A DNA stretch of 15,328 nucleotides from Flavobacterium psychrophilum (GCA_945897545.1 CAMDGJ010000043.1:1-15328); one strand, 5' to 3'. Counted from the first letter of the stretch, positions 1 to 8,581 are shown. Program-made: numbers and translations. Notes: generated by a model from the letters alone, not told the origin.

Positions 1-1
1 T

Positions 2-2371
2 TTCAAGCCCAAATATGAAGTTTCTGCCGATAAAAAAGCGTTGGTTTCTAAACTAAAAACTTTAGCCAAAAACGCCGATATGGTTTGGTTAGCAAGTGAT
101 GAGGATCGCGAGGGAGAAGCTATTTCTTGGCATTTATCCGAAGAATTAAAGTTAGACAAGAACAAAACCAAGCGAATTGTTTTTCACGAAATCACCAAAA
201 CAGCGATTTTGAAAGCAATTGAAAATCCACGCGAAATAGATTATAATTTAGTCAATGCGCAACAAGCTCGTCGAGTTTTAGACAGGTTAGTTGGTTATGA
301 ATTATCGCCTGTTTTATGGAGAAAAATTAAAGGAGGTCTTTCTGCCGGACGAGTACAATCGGTTTCAGTTCGTTTAATAGTGGAAAGAGAACGAGAAATT
401 CAGAATTTTAATCCAATAGCTTCTTATTCAGTTGTGGCGGAATTCACAAATGAAGCTGGGAAATCTTTCAAAGCTAAACTACCAAAGAATTTCAACACCA
501 AAAAAGAAGCCGAAGATTTCTTGAATAAGAATATAGGTTCCACGTATAAAGTTTCAGATTTAGAAACAAAACCTACTAAAAAATCACCAACCGGACCTTT
601 TACAACTTCGACTTTGCAACAAGAAGCTGCGAGAAAATTGTATTTGCCTGTTGGAATCACGATGCAACTCGCACAACGTTTATACGAAGCGGGACTTATT
701 ACTTATATGAGGACCGATAGTGTGAATTTATCTAAAGACGCGATGGACGCGGCTCAAGCCGAAATTATCAAATCTTACGGAAAGGAATTTTCTAAGCCGA
801 GAACTTTTGTAAATAAAAGCAAAGGGGCTCAAGAAGCTCACGAGGCAATTCGTCCTACGGATATGTCAAGACATACTGTAAACATTGATAGAGATCAAGC
901 ACGTTTGTATGATTTGATTTGGAAAAGAACCTTAGCTTCTCAAATGAGCGATGCCGAATTGGAAAGAACTAACGTTAAAATTGCGGCTAATAATCACAGT
1001 GAAATATTCTCTGCATCAGGAGAAGTGTTGCTTTTTGAAGGTTTCTTGAAAGTATATCTGGAAGGAAATGATGACGATGACGATGAGCAAGAAGGCATGC
1101 TTCCTATGATGAAAGTCAATGAAAAATTAGAAAATAATTATATTACGGCAACTGAAAGATATTCTCGACCAGCGGCAAGATATACCGAAGCTTCTTTGGT
1201 GAAAAAATTGGAGGAATTAGGAATAGGTCGTCCATCGACTTATGCGCCAACAATTTCTACCATTATCAACAGAAAATATGTAGAGAAAGGGAATCTGGAC
1301 GGTCAGGAACGCAATTATAAGCAACTGACTTTGCAATCAGGTAAAGTAGGCGAAAAGTTACTTAAAGAAAATACCGGTTCCGATAAAGGGAAATTAGTTC
1401 CTACAGATATTGGAACTATTGTTACGGATTTTTTGGTCAAAAATTTCGAAAATATTTTGGATTATAATTTTACGGCAAAAGTGGAACAAGATTTTGATGA
1501 AATCGCCGAAGGAAACGTTAACTGGACAAAAATGATGCAAGAGTTCTATGATAAATTTCATCCAACAGTGAAAGATGTAGAAGCCAATGCCGAAAGAGAA
1601 AGCGGCGAAAGAATCCTTGGAAAAGATCCAAAAACAGGAAGACAGGTTTCTGTTCGATTAGGGAAATTTGGTCCAATGGCACAAATTGGCGAAGCGGATG
1701 ACGAAGAGAAAAAATTTGCTAGTTTGATGAATGACCAGAACATTGGTAATATCACGTTAGAAGAAGTATTGGATTTATTTCTGTTGCCAAAAAATCTCGG
1801 GACTTATAAAGAGGAAGAAGTTGAGGTGAGCAATGGGCGTTTTGGCCCGTATGTTCGTCACGGAAGTGCTTTTGTTTCCTTGCCAAAAGGTGAGAATCCA
1901 TTGGATATTACTTTAGAAAGAGCAAAAGAATTAATTGATGATAAAGCGCAAGCAGATGCTCCAATCGCAGTCTATAAAGGTGAAGGAGTTCAAAAAGGAA
2001 CCGGACGTTTTGGACCTTTTATAAAATGGGGCGGAATTTTTATCAATGTAAGCAAGAAATATAATTTTGATAATCTCTCTCAATCTGACATCGAAGAATT
2101 GATTGAAGATAAATTGCAGAAAAACATTGACAAGGTTTTACACAACTGGGCGGATGAAGGAATTTTAGTCGAAAAAGCCCGTTGGGGAAGATCGGTTATA
2201 ACCAAAGGAAAGATCAAAATTGAATTGAGTAAAGATATCGATGCCTCACAATTGACATTGGAAGAAGTTCAAGAAATGATTGCCAAGAAAACACCAGCAA
2301 AAAAAGCGCCAGCCAAAAAGGCACCAGCCAAAAAAACTGCTGCTAAGAAACCAGTAGCAAAAAAGAAATAA
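2..2371 (+). CDS. topA: DNA topoisomerase I (type IA), 5'-truncated by window edge
   Basis: Type IA topoisomerase that relaxes negative supercoils by a transient 5'-phosphotyrosine link. The frame is open to the left edge, so the start is missing; about 75-80 residues are absent judging from the place of the Toprim motif in E. coli TopA. The Toprim acidic motif DEDREGEA is encoded from base 98. The catalytic tyrosine lies in ITYMRTDS, with its codon at 704-706. Further on are the typical GRPSTYAPTI segment and, in the C-terminal third, two or three repeated modules around RxGxFGP (for example GKFGPMAQIG, GRFGPYVRHG, GRFGPFIKWG). There are no CxxC zinc fingers. The protein ends in a Lys/Ala/Pro-rich tail built on KKAPA units, which probably gives non-specific DNA contact. 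An Asp-rich loop (DDDDDEQE) sits mid-protein. The next gene begins 3 nt after the stop, so the two are probably co-transcribed. Confidence 0.97.
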   Translation, partial: FKPKYEVSADKKALVSKLKTLAKNADMVWLASDEDREGEAISWHLSEELKLDKNKTKRIVFHEITKTAILKAIENPREIDYNLVNAQQARRVLDRLVGYELSPVLWRKIKGGLSAGRVQSVSVRLIVEREREIQNFNPIASYSVVAEFTNEAGKSFKAKLPKNFNTKKEAEDFLNKNIGSTYKVSDLETKPTKKSPTGPFTTSTLQQEAARKLYLPVGITMQLAQRLYEAGLITYMRTDSVNLSKDAMDAAQAEIIKSYGKEFSKPRTFVNKSKGAQEAHEAIRPTDMSRHTVNIDRDQARLYDLIWKRTLASQMSDAELERTNVKIAANNHSEIFSASGEVLLFEGFLKVYLEGNDDDDDEQEGMLPMMKVNEKLENNYITATERYSRPAARYTEASLVKKLEELGIGRPSTYAPTISTIINRKYVEKGNLDGQERNYKQLTLQSGKVGEKLLKENTGSDKGKLVPTDIGTIVTDFLVKNFENILDYNFTAKVEQDFDEIAEGNVNWTKMMQEFYDKFHPTVKDVEANAERESGERILGKDPKTGRQVSVRLGKFGPMAQIGEADDEEKKFASLMNDQNIGNITLEEVLDLFLLPKNLGTYKEEEVEVSNGRFGPYVRHGSAFVSLPKGENPLDITLERAKELIDDKAQADAPIAVYKGEGVQKGTGRFGPFIKWGGIFINVSKKYNFDNLSQSDIEELIEDKLQKNIDKVLHNWADEGILVEKARWGRSVITKGKIKIELSKDIDASQLTLEEVQEMIAKKTPAKKAPAKKAPAKKTAAKKPVAKKK

Positions 2372-2374
2372 AAT

Positions 2375-3529
2375 ATGGAATTTGATTTTCTGGAACCTTT
2401 AGACAATGAAATACTTAAGATTGTTAAGGGATTTTCTTCTCAGCAATTGGGAAGCAAAATAGTTTTTCATACTGATAAAGATTTCCCTGATTTGAATAAA
2501 ATTAAAATCGCTGTAGTTGGTGTTTTAGAAAATAGAGGGGATGCGAATCAAGAAAAAGAAGTGAATTTAGATCACATCCGAAAAGAATTGTATTCACTGT
2601 TTCCAGGGAATTGGGACACTTCTATTGCTGATCTTGGAAATATTCTCGCTGGAAACTCAAATGACGACACCTATTTTGCTTTGAAGAAAGTAGTTTCGAG
2701 TTTAATTAAAAAGAGAATTATTCCTATCGTTATAGGCGGATCGCAAGATTTGACATATGCGCTTTATAGAGCCTATGATGATTTAGAACAAATGGTTAAC
2801 TTGGTTTCAATAGATAATAAATTTGACTTTGGTAAAGAGGAGCATGCCATTTCCGCAAGTTCATACCTGACCAAAATAATATTAGAAGAGCCTAATAATC
2901 TGTTTAATTTTAGTAACGTTGGATATCAAACCTATTATAATTCGCAGGAAGAAATTGATTTAATTGACAAATTATTTTTTGAAGGGTATCGACTAGGAGA
3001 TATTTCTAGTAACCTGTCTCTTGCCGAACCCGTTTTTAGAGATGCTGATATAGTTAGTGTAGATTTAACATCTGTGAAATCGGCGGATTCAGGAAATTTT
3101 AGTTTATTTACCCCAAACGGTTTTAATGGAAAAGAAATTTGTGCTTTGTCACGATATGCAGGAATAAGTGATAAAGTGTCGCTTTTAGGGATTTTTAATC
3201 ACAATAATTCTAGACAAGAGTCCGTTTTAATAGCCCAAATTATTTGGTATTTTATAGAGGGCTTTCATTACCGATCTAATGAGTATCCTTTTGGTAGTAA
3301 AGAAAATTACATAAAATATATTATTCCGTTTGAAGACGAAGAAGATTTAATTTTCTATAAAAGCAACAAAACCGACCGGTGGTGGATAGAAATACCATTT
3401 CTTTCTGACGGTAGTAATAAGTTAAAGAAAAACACGTTATTACCTTGCTCTCATGAAGAATATTTAGGAGCTTGCAATCAAGAAATTCCTGAAAGGTGGT
3501 GGAAAGCTCAACGTAAGAATATAGTTTAA
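2375..3529 (+). CDS. Arginase/formimidoylglutamase-fold protein with degenerate metal site
   Basis: A 384-residue protein of the ureohydrolase (arginase/agmatinase/formiminoglutamase) family, recognised from the order of its core motifs. The family motif GGDHS appears as GGSQD (residues 121-125). DAHxD appears as DNKFD (147-151). SxDxDxxDP appears as SVDLTSVKSAD (228-238). Several of the His/Asp ligands of the binuclear manganese centre are therefore replaced (His to Gln, His to Asn, Asp to Thr), so ureohydrolase activity is doubtful; that is inference from motif reading. The C-terminal part (about 300-384) is rich in Trp and charged residues and ends in PERWWKAQRKN. No signal peptide is seen, so it is probably cytoplasmic. 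It follows topA by 3 nt and precedes the gldKLMN promoter region. Automatic pipelines would call it formimidoylglutamase, but no hut genes are nearby. Fold assignment is fairly sure; function is unknown. Confidence 0.8.
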   Translation: MEFDFLEPLDNEILKIVKGFSSQQLGSKIVFHTDKDFPDLNKIKIAVVGVLENRGDANQEKEVNLDHIRKELYSLFPGNWDTSIADLGNILAGNSNDDTYFALKKVVSSLIKKRIIPIVIGGSQDLTYALYRAYDDLEQMVNLVSIDNKFDFGKEEHAISASSYLTKIILEEPNNLFNFSNVGYQTYYNSQEEIDLIDKLFFEGYRLGDISSNLSLAEPVFRDADIVSVDLTSVKSADSGNFSLFTPNGFNGKEICALSRYAGISDKVSLLGIFNHNNSRQESVLIAQIIWYFIEGFHYRSNEYPFGSKENYIKYIIPFEDEEDLIFYKSNKTDRWWIEIPFLSDGSNKLKKNTLLPCSHEEYLGACNQEIPERWWKAQRKNIV

Positions 3530-3731
3530 ATTAACGTTGAATTGCGTATTGATTCAAATAAAATATTTTAAAATACAGAATCGTGTGCGTTATTTATATA
3601 GCTATAAACTTATAATAAATTAGCGTTTTAAGTATTTTGTCGATTTTTTTATCTTTTAATCGATAAATAATTTATTTTACACAATATTTAATTTTAGTTG
3701 TGGTTAATGAAATAAATACTATCACAAATAA

Positions 3732-3762
3732 TTGTTTTATTAAATAATAATAAATAGGTTTG
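3732..3762 (+). promoter_or_regulatory. Bacteroidota-type promoter of the gldKLMN operon
   Basis: A TTG at 3732-3734 is followed after 20 bp by TAGGTTTG at 3755-3762. This fits the Bacteroidota primary sigma consensus (TTG, 19-20 bp, TAnnTTTG). The start of transcription would be near 3769, giving a leader of about 30 nt before the gldK ATG. The surrounding gap (3530-3799) is very AT-rich and holds no ORF of note. Confidence 0.65.
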
Positions 3763-3799
3763 CGCAGTAAATAATAATTAATATATAATACTAATTTAT

Positions 3800-5215
3800 A
3801 TGAAGAAGTTCATTGCATTTACGGCAATTTTAACCTTACTAATAGGTTGCGGTAAAATAAGCGACAAGGGAGAGTTAGTTGGGACTAAAGGAGCAAAATG
3901 GCATCCTGAAAAACCTTATGGAATGACTTTAATTCCAGGGGGGGCTTTTATAATGGGTAAGTCTGATGAAGATGTTGCTGGTTTTGAGGACGCAACTACT
4001 AAAACGGTTACGGTTCGTTCTTTCTATATGGACGAAACAGAAATAACCAATAGAGAATATCGCCAGTTTGTAGAATGGGTAAAAGATTCGACTATGAGAG
4101 TTCGATTGGCTATTCTTGCTGACGATATGGGGATAAAACCAGATTCTGGAGCTGCGAACGGAAAAGGAAAAGGTAAAAGTTCAGGAAGTATAGGAGATTT
4201 TGCTTTTAACGAACAAGATCCTGAAAAAATGACAGAGTACGATAAGTACATGTACAACAACTATTATAGTATTGGTACAGATGATGATCCTTATGCGGGC
4301 AGGAAATTGAATCGCAAAGTAAAACTAATAAAAGACACGAAAGCCTATCCAGACGAATATTATACTGAGGTTATGGATTCAATGTATTTGCCTCTAGAAG
4401 CATCTTACAACGGATTAAGAACCATTGATGTTGATAAATTAAAATTTAGGTATTCTTGGATGGATATTCAAGCAGCAGCGAAAGCTAAAGTTGGAAAAAG
4501 AAAAGATTTTATTAGGACCGAACAAGTTAAAGTATATCCTGATACCACAACTTGGATTAAAGATTTTTCGTATTCCTATAATGAACCAATGCACAATGAT
4601 TATTTCTGGCATCAAGCATATGGTAATTATCCTGTTGTAGGTGTAAACTGGTCTCAAGCTAAAGCTTTTTGTGCATGGAGAACATTAAATAAAAATAACT
4701 ATATCAAATCAAAAAAGAAAGGTCATGATTTGATTAATTCTTTTAGATTACCTACCGAAGCAGAATGGGAATATTCAGCAAGAGGTGGTTTACAATCAGC
4801 TACTTATCCTTGGGGTGGGCCATATACCAAAAATGATAGAGGTTGTTTTCTTGCTAATTTTAAACCTATGAGGGGCGATTATGCAGCAGATCAAGCTTTA
4901 TACACTGTTGAAGCAAAATCGTATGAGCCTAATGGTTACAATCTTTATAATATGGCAGGAAATGCAGCAGAATGGACAGAATCTGCATATGATCCAAACG
5001 CTTACGAGTATGTTTCCTCAATGAATCCAAATAATACTGATACCTCAAACCAACGCAAAGTGGTTCGAGGAGGTTCTTGGAAAGATGTTGCTTACTTCCT
5101 ACAAGTTAGTACAAGAACATTTGAATATGCTGATTCAGCAAGAAGTTTCATCGGGTTTAGAACCGTACAAGATTATATGGGAACCCAATCAACAGATCAA
5201 ATCAAGAAAAAATAA
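3800..5215 (+). CDS. gldK: GldK, T9SS/gliding motility lipoprotein with FGE-like fold
   Basis: GldK (PorK counterpart) forms, with GldN, the large ring on the periplasmic side of the outer membrane needed for type IX secretion and gliding. The N-terminus is a lipoprotein signal: MKKF, a hydrophobic run, then LLIGC with the lipidated cysteine at residue 17. The rest is a formylglycine-generating-enzyme (sulfatase-modifying factor) domain, seen in IPGGAFIMG, YMDETEITNREY, YPVVGVNWSQAKAFCAW, FRLPTEAEWEYSARGG, YNLYNMAGNAAEWT and VVRGGSW...GFRTV. The paired catalytic cysteines that FGE carries between RGGSW and GFR are absent, so it is a structural, non-catalytic member. A roughly 150-residue insertion (about residues 95-270) separates the two halves of the fold. 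At 471 aa it has the usual GldK length. A run of seven G at 3938-3944 lies in codons 47-49. It is the first gene of the gld operon. Confidence 0.96.
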   Translation: MKKFIAFTAILTLLIGCGKISDKGELVGTKGAKWHPEKPYGMTLIPGGAFIMGKSDEDVAGFEDATTKTVTVRSFYMDETEITNREYRQFVEWVKDSTMRVRLAILADDMGIKPDSGAANGKGKGKSSGSIGDFAFNEQDPEKMTEYDKYMYNNYYSIGTDDDPYAGRKLNRKVKLIKDTKAYPDEYYTEVMDSMYLPLEASYNGLRTIDVDKLKFRYSWMDIQAAAKAKVGKRKDFIRTEQVKVYPDTTTWIKDFSYSYNEPMHNDYFWHQAYGNYPVVGVNWSQAKAFCAWRTLNKNNYIKSKKKGHDLINSFRLPTEAEWEYSARGGLQSATYPWGGPYTKNDRGCFLANFKPMRGDYAADQALYTVEAKSYEPNGYNLYNMAGNAAEWTESAYDPNAYEYVSSMNPNNTDTSNQRKVVRGGSWKDVAYFLQVSTRTFEYADSARSFIGFRTVQDYMGTQSTDQIKKK

Positions 5216-5262
5216 TAAAAGAACCAAATTTTAAACAATTATAACCTAAAAATAAAAAAATT

Positions 5263-5910
5263 ATGGCATTATTAAGTAAAAAAGCAATGAACTTTGCATA
5301 TGGAATGGGAGCAGCGGTAGTAATTATTGGAGCTTTATTCAAAATTACCCACCTTGAATTTGGAGTAATTACTGGAAATTTGATGCTTACCATTGGGCTT
5401 GTTGTTGAAGCTGCAATCTTTGCTTTATCTGCATTCGAACCAATAGATGATGAATTAGATTGGACATTGGTTTATCCAGAACTTGCCAATGGTGAAGCTC
5501 GTAAAAAAGTAGCTAAAGTTGATGCACCTTCTGATGCACAAGGAATGTTGTCACAAAAATTAGACGCTATGCTTAAAGAAGCTAAAATCGATGGAGAATT
5601 GATGGTTAGTCTTGGAAATAGTATTAAAAACTTTGAAGGAGCTGCAAAAAGTATTATGCCTACTGCTGATTCTATTGCTTCAACTAAAAAATATAGCGAA
5701 GAGCTTACTATGGCAGCAGCTCAAATGGAATCTTTAAATAGCTTGTACAAAATACAAATTCAAAGTTCTTCCAGAAATGCTCAAATAAATGAAGAAGTAG
5801 CGGAAAATAATTTGAAATTGAAAGAACAAATGCAATCATTGACATCAAACTTGTCTTCATTGAACAATGTTTATGGAGGAATGCTTTCTGCAATGAATAA
5901 TAAAGGATAA
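5263..5910 (+). CDS. gldL: GldL, inner-membrane motor subunit of T9SS/gliding
   Basis: GldL is the cytoplasmic-membrane stator-like subunit that, with GldM, converts proton-motive force into work for T9SS and gliding. Two transmembrane helices occupy residues about 11-30 and 36-58. The polar membrane residues reported as important in the F. johnsoniae motor are present at the same numbers: Tyr13, Lys27, His30, Glu49 and Glu59. After the membrane part comes a cytoplasmic region of about 150 residues predicted to be mostly helical or coiled coil, rich in Ala, Met, Gln and Asn (for example SLNSLYKIQIQ and LTSNLSSLNNVYGG). The length of 215 aa is normal. It starts 47 nt after gldK and no Shine-Dalgarno sequence is seen. 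Confidence 0.96.
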   Translation: MALLSKKAMNFAYGMGAAVVIIGALFKITHLEFGVITGNLMLTIGLVVEAAIFALSAFEPIDDELDWTLVYPELANGEARKKVAKVDAPSDAQGMLSQKLDAMLKEAKIDGELMVSLGNSIKNFEGAAKSIMPTADSIASTKKYSEELTMAAAQMESLNSLYKIQIQSSSRNAQINEEVAENNLKLKEQMQSLTSNLSSLNNVYGGMLSAMNNKG

Positions 5911-5957
5911 TTAGTTTAGACTTTAAAAAAACAACAATAAACTAATTAGTAGAAAAT

Positions 5958-7505
5958 ATGGCAGGAGGAAAATTAACCCCTAGACAGAAGATGATAAACC
6001 TAATGTACTTGGTTTTTATCGCGATGTTAGCATTAAATATGTCCAAAGAAGTATTATCAGCATTTGGAATTTTGAACAATAAAATTACCGAATCCAATTC
6101 AATTACTGATGGTAGAAATGAATCTTCATTTCAACAACTATCCCAAAAAGCAGTAGATCAACCAGGTCAATTTGGTGAAAAAAGAGCAAAGATTGAAAAA
6201 ATAAGAGCTATTTCTAAAGAATTTAACGATTACATTGAAAATCTTAAAACAAATGTAACTCAAAAATTTGAAAGAGATGCCGATGGAAATTTACCTTACG
6301 AGGAGATGGATAAAGGTGATTTGATTGACAGAATGTTTTTTAGTGGGGATAAAGTCTCTGCAAAGGGTAAAGAATTTCTAGACAAAATTCATAATTTTCC
6401 AACGCAGATAAAAGCAATAGCAGGAAAAGATATTGCCGAAATTGAGATGGATAAAATAGAGAAAAGATTTGCTACAAAACAAGTTTATTCTGAAAAAGCA
6501 GGTGCTAAATTAGATTGGATTGACTATAATTATAAGGGATTTCCTTTAATAGCTACAGTAACAAAACTATCTCAATTACAAGCCGATATTAAAACAACTG
6601 AAAGTGATGTGATGACTGGAATGTTTCAAACTGATTTGGTTGCAGCAGCCTCACTTACGGCTTACCAACCAATTGTTGTTCTTGAAAAATCAGTTTTCTT
6701 TCAAGGAGAAGCGGTTAAAGGAAAAATTATTCTTGGTAAATTTGATCCTTCATTAAAAGCTAAATCAGTGGTGGTTAATGGAACAAGTGTTCAAGCACAA
6801 GCCGGGCAGGCTAATTTTTCTTTCGGTTCAGGCAACATTGGAGAACATCCAATAAGCGGTTCTTTCAATTTTGATGAAAACGGAAAAGTAATTAGCTTAC
6901 CTATAAAAGATCAATATGTAGTTGTTGCAAGACCAAAATCAGCTACAATATCTGCAGATAAAATGAACGTTGTTTATCGAGGTGTTGTAAATCCTATGAC
7001 GATTTCATTCGCAGGAATATCTGCCGATAAAGTTTCAGCATCTGCCCCGGGACTGAATTCTGCAGGTGGAGGTAAGTATACTATGAGGCCAGGATCAGGG
7101 ACTGAAGTTGTCATTAATGTTACAGGAACGCTTCCTGATAATTCAAAAGTCTCAGACAGAAAAACTTTTAGAATTAAAGGAATTCCGGGTCCATCAGGAA
7201 CTATAAGAGGAGAAATGGGCGTTGTAAAAGGACCTAAATCAAGTCTAGAAATTTCTACTATTGGAGCTAAATTAGTCGACTTTGATTTTGAAGTAGGATT
7301 GGATGTCGTTGGATTCAACTTTAAAGTAACAGGTCAGCCTACAGTAGTTGTTGCGGGAAATAAATTGAATGCGCAATGTAAATCAGTTCTTTCTAAAGTA
7401 GGAAGAGGAGATCAAGTTACCATTTCTGAAATTAAAACAAAATTAGTTGGTGCTGGTAGTTACTTATTGCCAAGAACTGCGCCGGTAATTTATGAAATAC
7501 AATAA
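5958..7505 (+). CDS. gldM: GldM, periplasm-spanning motor subunit of T9SS/gliding
   Basis: GldM (PorM) is the partner of GldL. Its single N-terminal membrane helix sits inside the GldL pentamer, and its long periplasmic part reaches the GldK/GldN ring. The start MAGGKLTPRQKMINLMYLVF is the family's typical N-terminus, with Arg9 just before the membrane helix (about residues 13-33). Next comes a helical domain (to about 220), then beta-rich domains, matching the four periplasmic domains D1-D4 known from GldM/PorM structures. The Gly/Pro-rich stretch FRIKGIPGPSGTIRG precedes the last domain. The length of 515 aa is as expected. It lies 47 nt after gldL and 47 nt before gldN. Confidence 0.97.
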   Translation: MAGGKLTPRQKMINLMYLVFIAMLALNMSKEVLSAFGILNNKITESNSITDGRNESSFQQLSQKAVDQPGQFGEKRAKIEKIRAISKEFNDYIENLKTNVTQKFERDADGNLPYEEMDKGDLIDRMFFSGDKVSAKGKEFLDKIHNFPTQIKAIAGKDIAEIEMDKIEKRFATKQVYSEKAGAKLDWIDYNYKGFPLIATVTKLSQLQADIKTTESDVMTGMFQTDLVAAASLTAYQPIVVLEKSVFFQGEAVKGKIILGKFDPSLKAKSVVVNGTSVQAQAGQANFSFGSGNIGEHPISGSFNFDENGKVISLPIKDQYVVVARPKSATISADKMNVVYRGVVNPMTISFAGISADKVSASAPGLNSAGGGKYTMRPGSGTEVVINVTGTLPDNSKVSDRKTFRIKGIPGPSGTIRGEMGVVKGPKSSLEISTIGAKLVDFDFEVGLDVVGFNFKVTGQPTVVVAGNKLNAQCKSVLSKVGRGDQVTISEIKTKLVGAGSYLLPRTAPVIYEIQ

Positions 7506-7552
7506 AGTAGAAAGCTGTACACAAAGTTACTTTAATAACTTATAATAATATT

Positions 7553-8446
7553 ATGATGAAAATGAGAAATTTTTTAATTGTTATTCTTGGCATTTTTGGT
7601 AGTGTCGCTATTAATGCACAAACTAATTTGCTGAATGCGAAAATACCAGAAGAAATCGGACTTAAGTCTGATGCGCAACTCAATGCAGATAACGACAAAC
7701 CATTAGAGTATGGATATGTTGATGATAGAGATGTTTTGATGGGAAAAACAGTTTGGGAAATTATTGATTTAAGCGAAAGAATTAATTTTCCTTTATATTT
7801 CCCTATCGATACCGCAAACATTGGATCGGATAGACGTTCGCTGTATGATGTTTTAACAAAAGCCATTCGTACCGGAGAAATATCAGAGGTGTATTCAGAT
7901 AGTTATTTTAACACTAAAAAATCATTCGAAGATATTCAAGCTTCATTGACCCGAATCGACACAACCGATGCAGGTAGAGAGCAAATTAATGCTGGTCAAA
8001 AAATTTCGCCAGAGTACATTGTTAAACAAGATCTCACTTCGCAAGACGTAACGCAATATAAAATTAAAGGATATTGGTATTTTGACAAACGTCAAAGTGA
8101 ATTGAAATACAGATTACTTGGTATTTGTCCGGTAACTCCAGATGTTTATACGATGAATAGTGATGAAAAAGATTATATAGATTTGTTTTGGGTGTTTTTT
8201 CCTGCAGCAAGAGATCTTTTGCATGAAGCAAAATCCTTTAATGACAAAAATTCGGCAATGCCCATCTCTTTTGACCAGATATTAAATTCGAGGCGATTTA
8301 ATGCTGTAATTTATCAAGAAGAAAATGTTTATGGCGACAGAACAATTGTGAGTTATATGAAAGACAACGCACAAAATCAGTTACTTGAAGCAGAAAGAGT
8401 GAAAGATAAGATACGTGATTTCGAGGAAAATATGTGGAATTACTAA
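7553..8446 (+). CDS. gldN: GldN, periplasmic T9SS/gliding ring protein
   Basis: GldN (PorN) binds GldK and the tip of GldM to complete the trans-envelope link of the T9SS. The N-terminus is a Sec signal peptide: MMKMRNF, a hydrophobic stretch, then INA-Q, with cleavage likely after residue 22. The start could also be the Met at codon 2 or 4, all ahead of the signal sequence. Family features are visible in VWEIIDLSERINFPLYFP near the start, IKGYWYFDKRQSELKYRLLGICPV in the middle, and DLFWVFFPAARDLLHEAKSFN toward the end. At 297 aa it is of normal length. A strong terminator follows 20 nt later, so it ends the operon. There is no adjacent gldO paralogue, unlike F. johnsoniae. Confidence 0.96.
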   Translation: MMKMRNFLIVILGIFGSVAINAQTNLLNAKIPEEIGLKSDAQLNADNDKPLEYGYVDDRDVLMGKTVWEIIDLSERINFPLYFPIDTANIGSDRRSLYDVLTKAIRTGEISEVYSDSYFNTKKSFEDIQASLTRIDTTDAGREQINAGQKISPEYIVKQDLTSQDVTQYKIKGYWYFDKRQSELKYRLLGICPVTPDVYTMNSDEKDYIDLFWVFFPAARDLLHEAKSFNDKNSAMPISFDQILNSRRFNAVIYQEENVYGDRTIVSYMKDNAQNQLLEAERVKDKIRDFEENMWNY

Positions 8447-8465
8447 ATCTATATTTAAGTTACAA

Positions 8466-8504
8466 AAAAGAACTCTTGCCTTAAAGTAAGAGTTCTTTTG
8501 TTTA
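8466..8504 (+). terminator. Rho-independent terminator of the gldKLMN operon
   Basis: A 12-bp perfect stem (AAAAGAACTCTT at 8466-8477, its complement at 8488-8499) closes a 10-nt loop and runs into TTTTGTTT. It lies 20 nt after the gldN stop. The A-run on its left side gives some terminator character on the minus strand too, but nothing faces it from the right. Confidence 0.85.
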
Positions 8505-8536
8505 TAAATATTTTGGTGTATTTTTTCGATTATATA

Positions 8537-8563
8537 CTTCCCACTTCCCACTTCCCACTTCCC
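8537..8563. repeat. Tandem TTCCCAC-type heptamer repeat
   Basis: Three full copies and one partial copy of a 7-bp unit (CTTCCCA) run head to tail just before a GC-rich palindrome. A further TTCCCAC lies at about 8593, near the ATG of the next gene. The strand-biased pyrimidine composition stands out from the AT-rich surroundings. It is non-coding, and its function is unknown. Confidence 0.8.
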
Positions 8564-8581
8564 TGCCTGCCGGCAGGCAGG
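8562..8581. repeat. Perfect 20-bp GC-rich palindrome
   Basis: CCTGCCTGCC followed directly by its exact reverse complement, with no loop. Each arm is itself a CCTG CCTG repeat. It is almost entirely G+C in an AT-rich intergenic region and is not followed by a T-run, so it does not look like a terminator. It could be a dispersed intergenic element (REP-like) or a protein-binding site. Confidence 0.85.

Noticed and set aside
3639..3667. Inverted repeats (TCGATT/AATCGA and TTTATC/GATAAA) as a terminator after the arginase-like gene
   Set aside because: The stems are only 6 bp and AT-rich, with no T-run after them, and lie over 100 bp past the stop. They are not convincing.
8537..8581. Possible CRISPR array in the repeated TTCCCAC units
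   Set aside because: The units are 7 bp and contiguous, without spacers. This is a simple tandem repeat.
8562..8581. Palindrome as a transcription terminator
   Set aside because: It has no loop and no T-run on either side, and a proper terminator already lies at 8466-8504.
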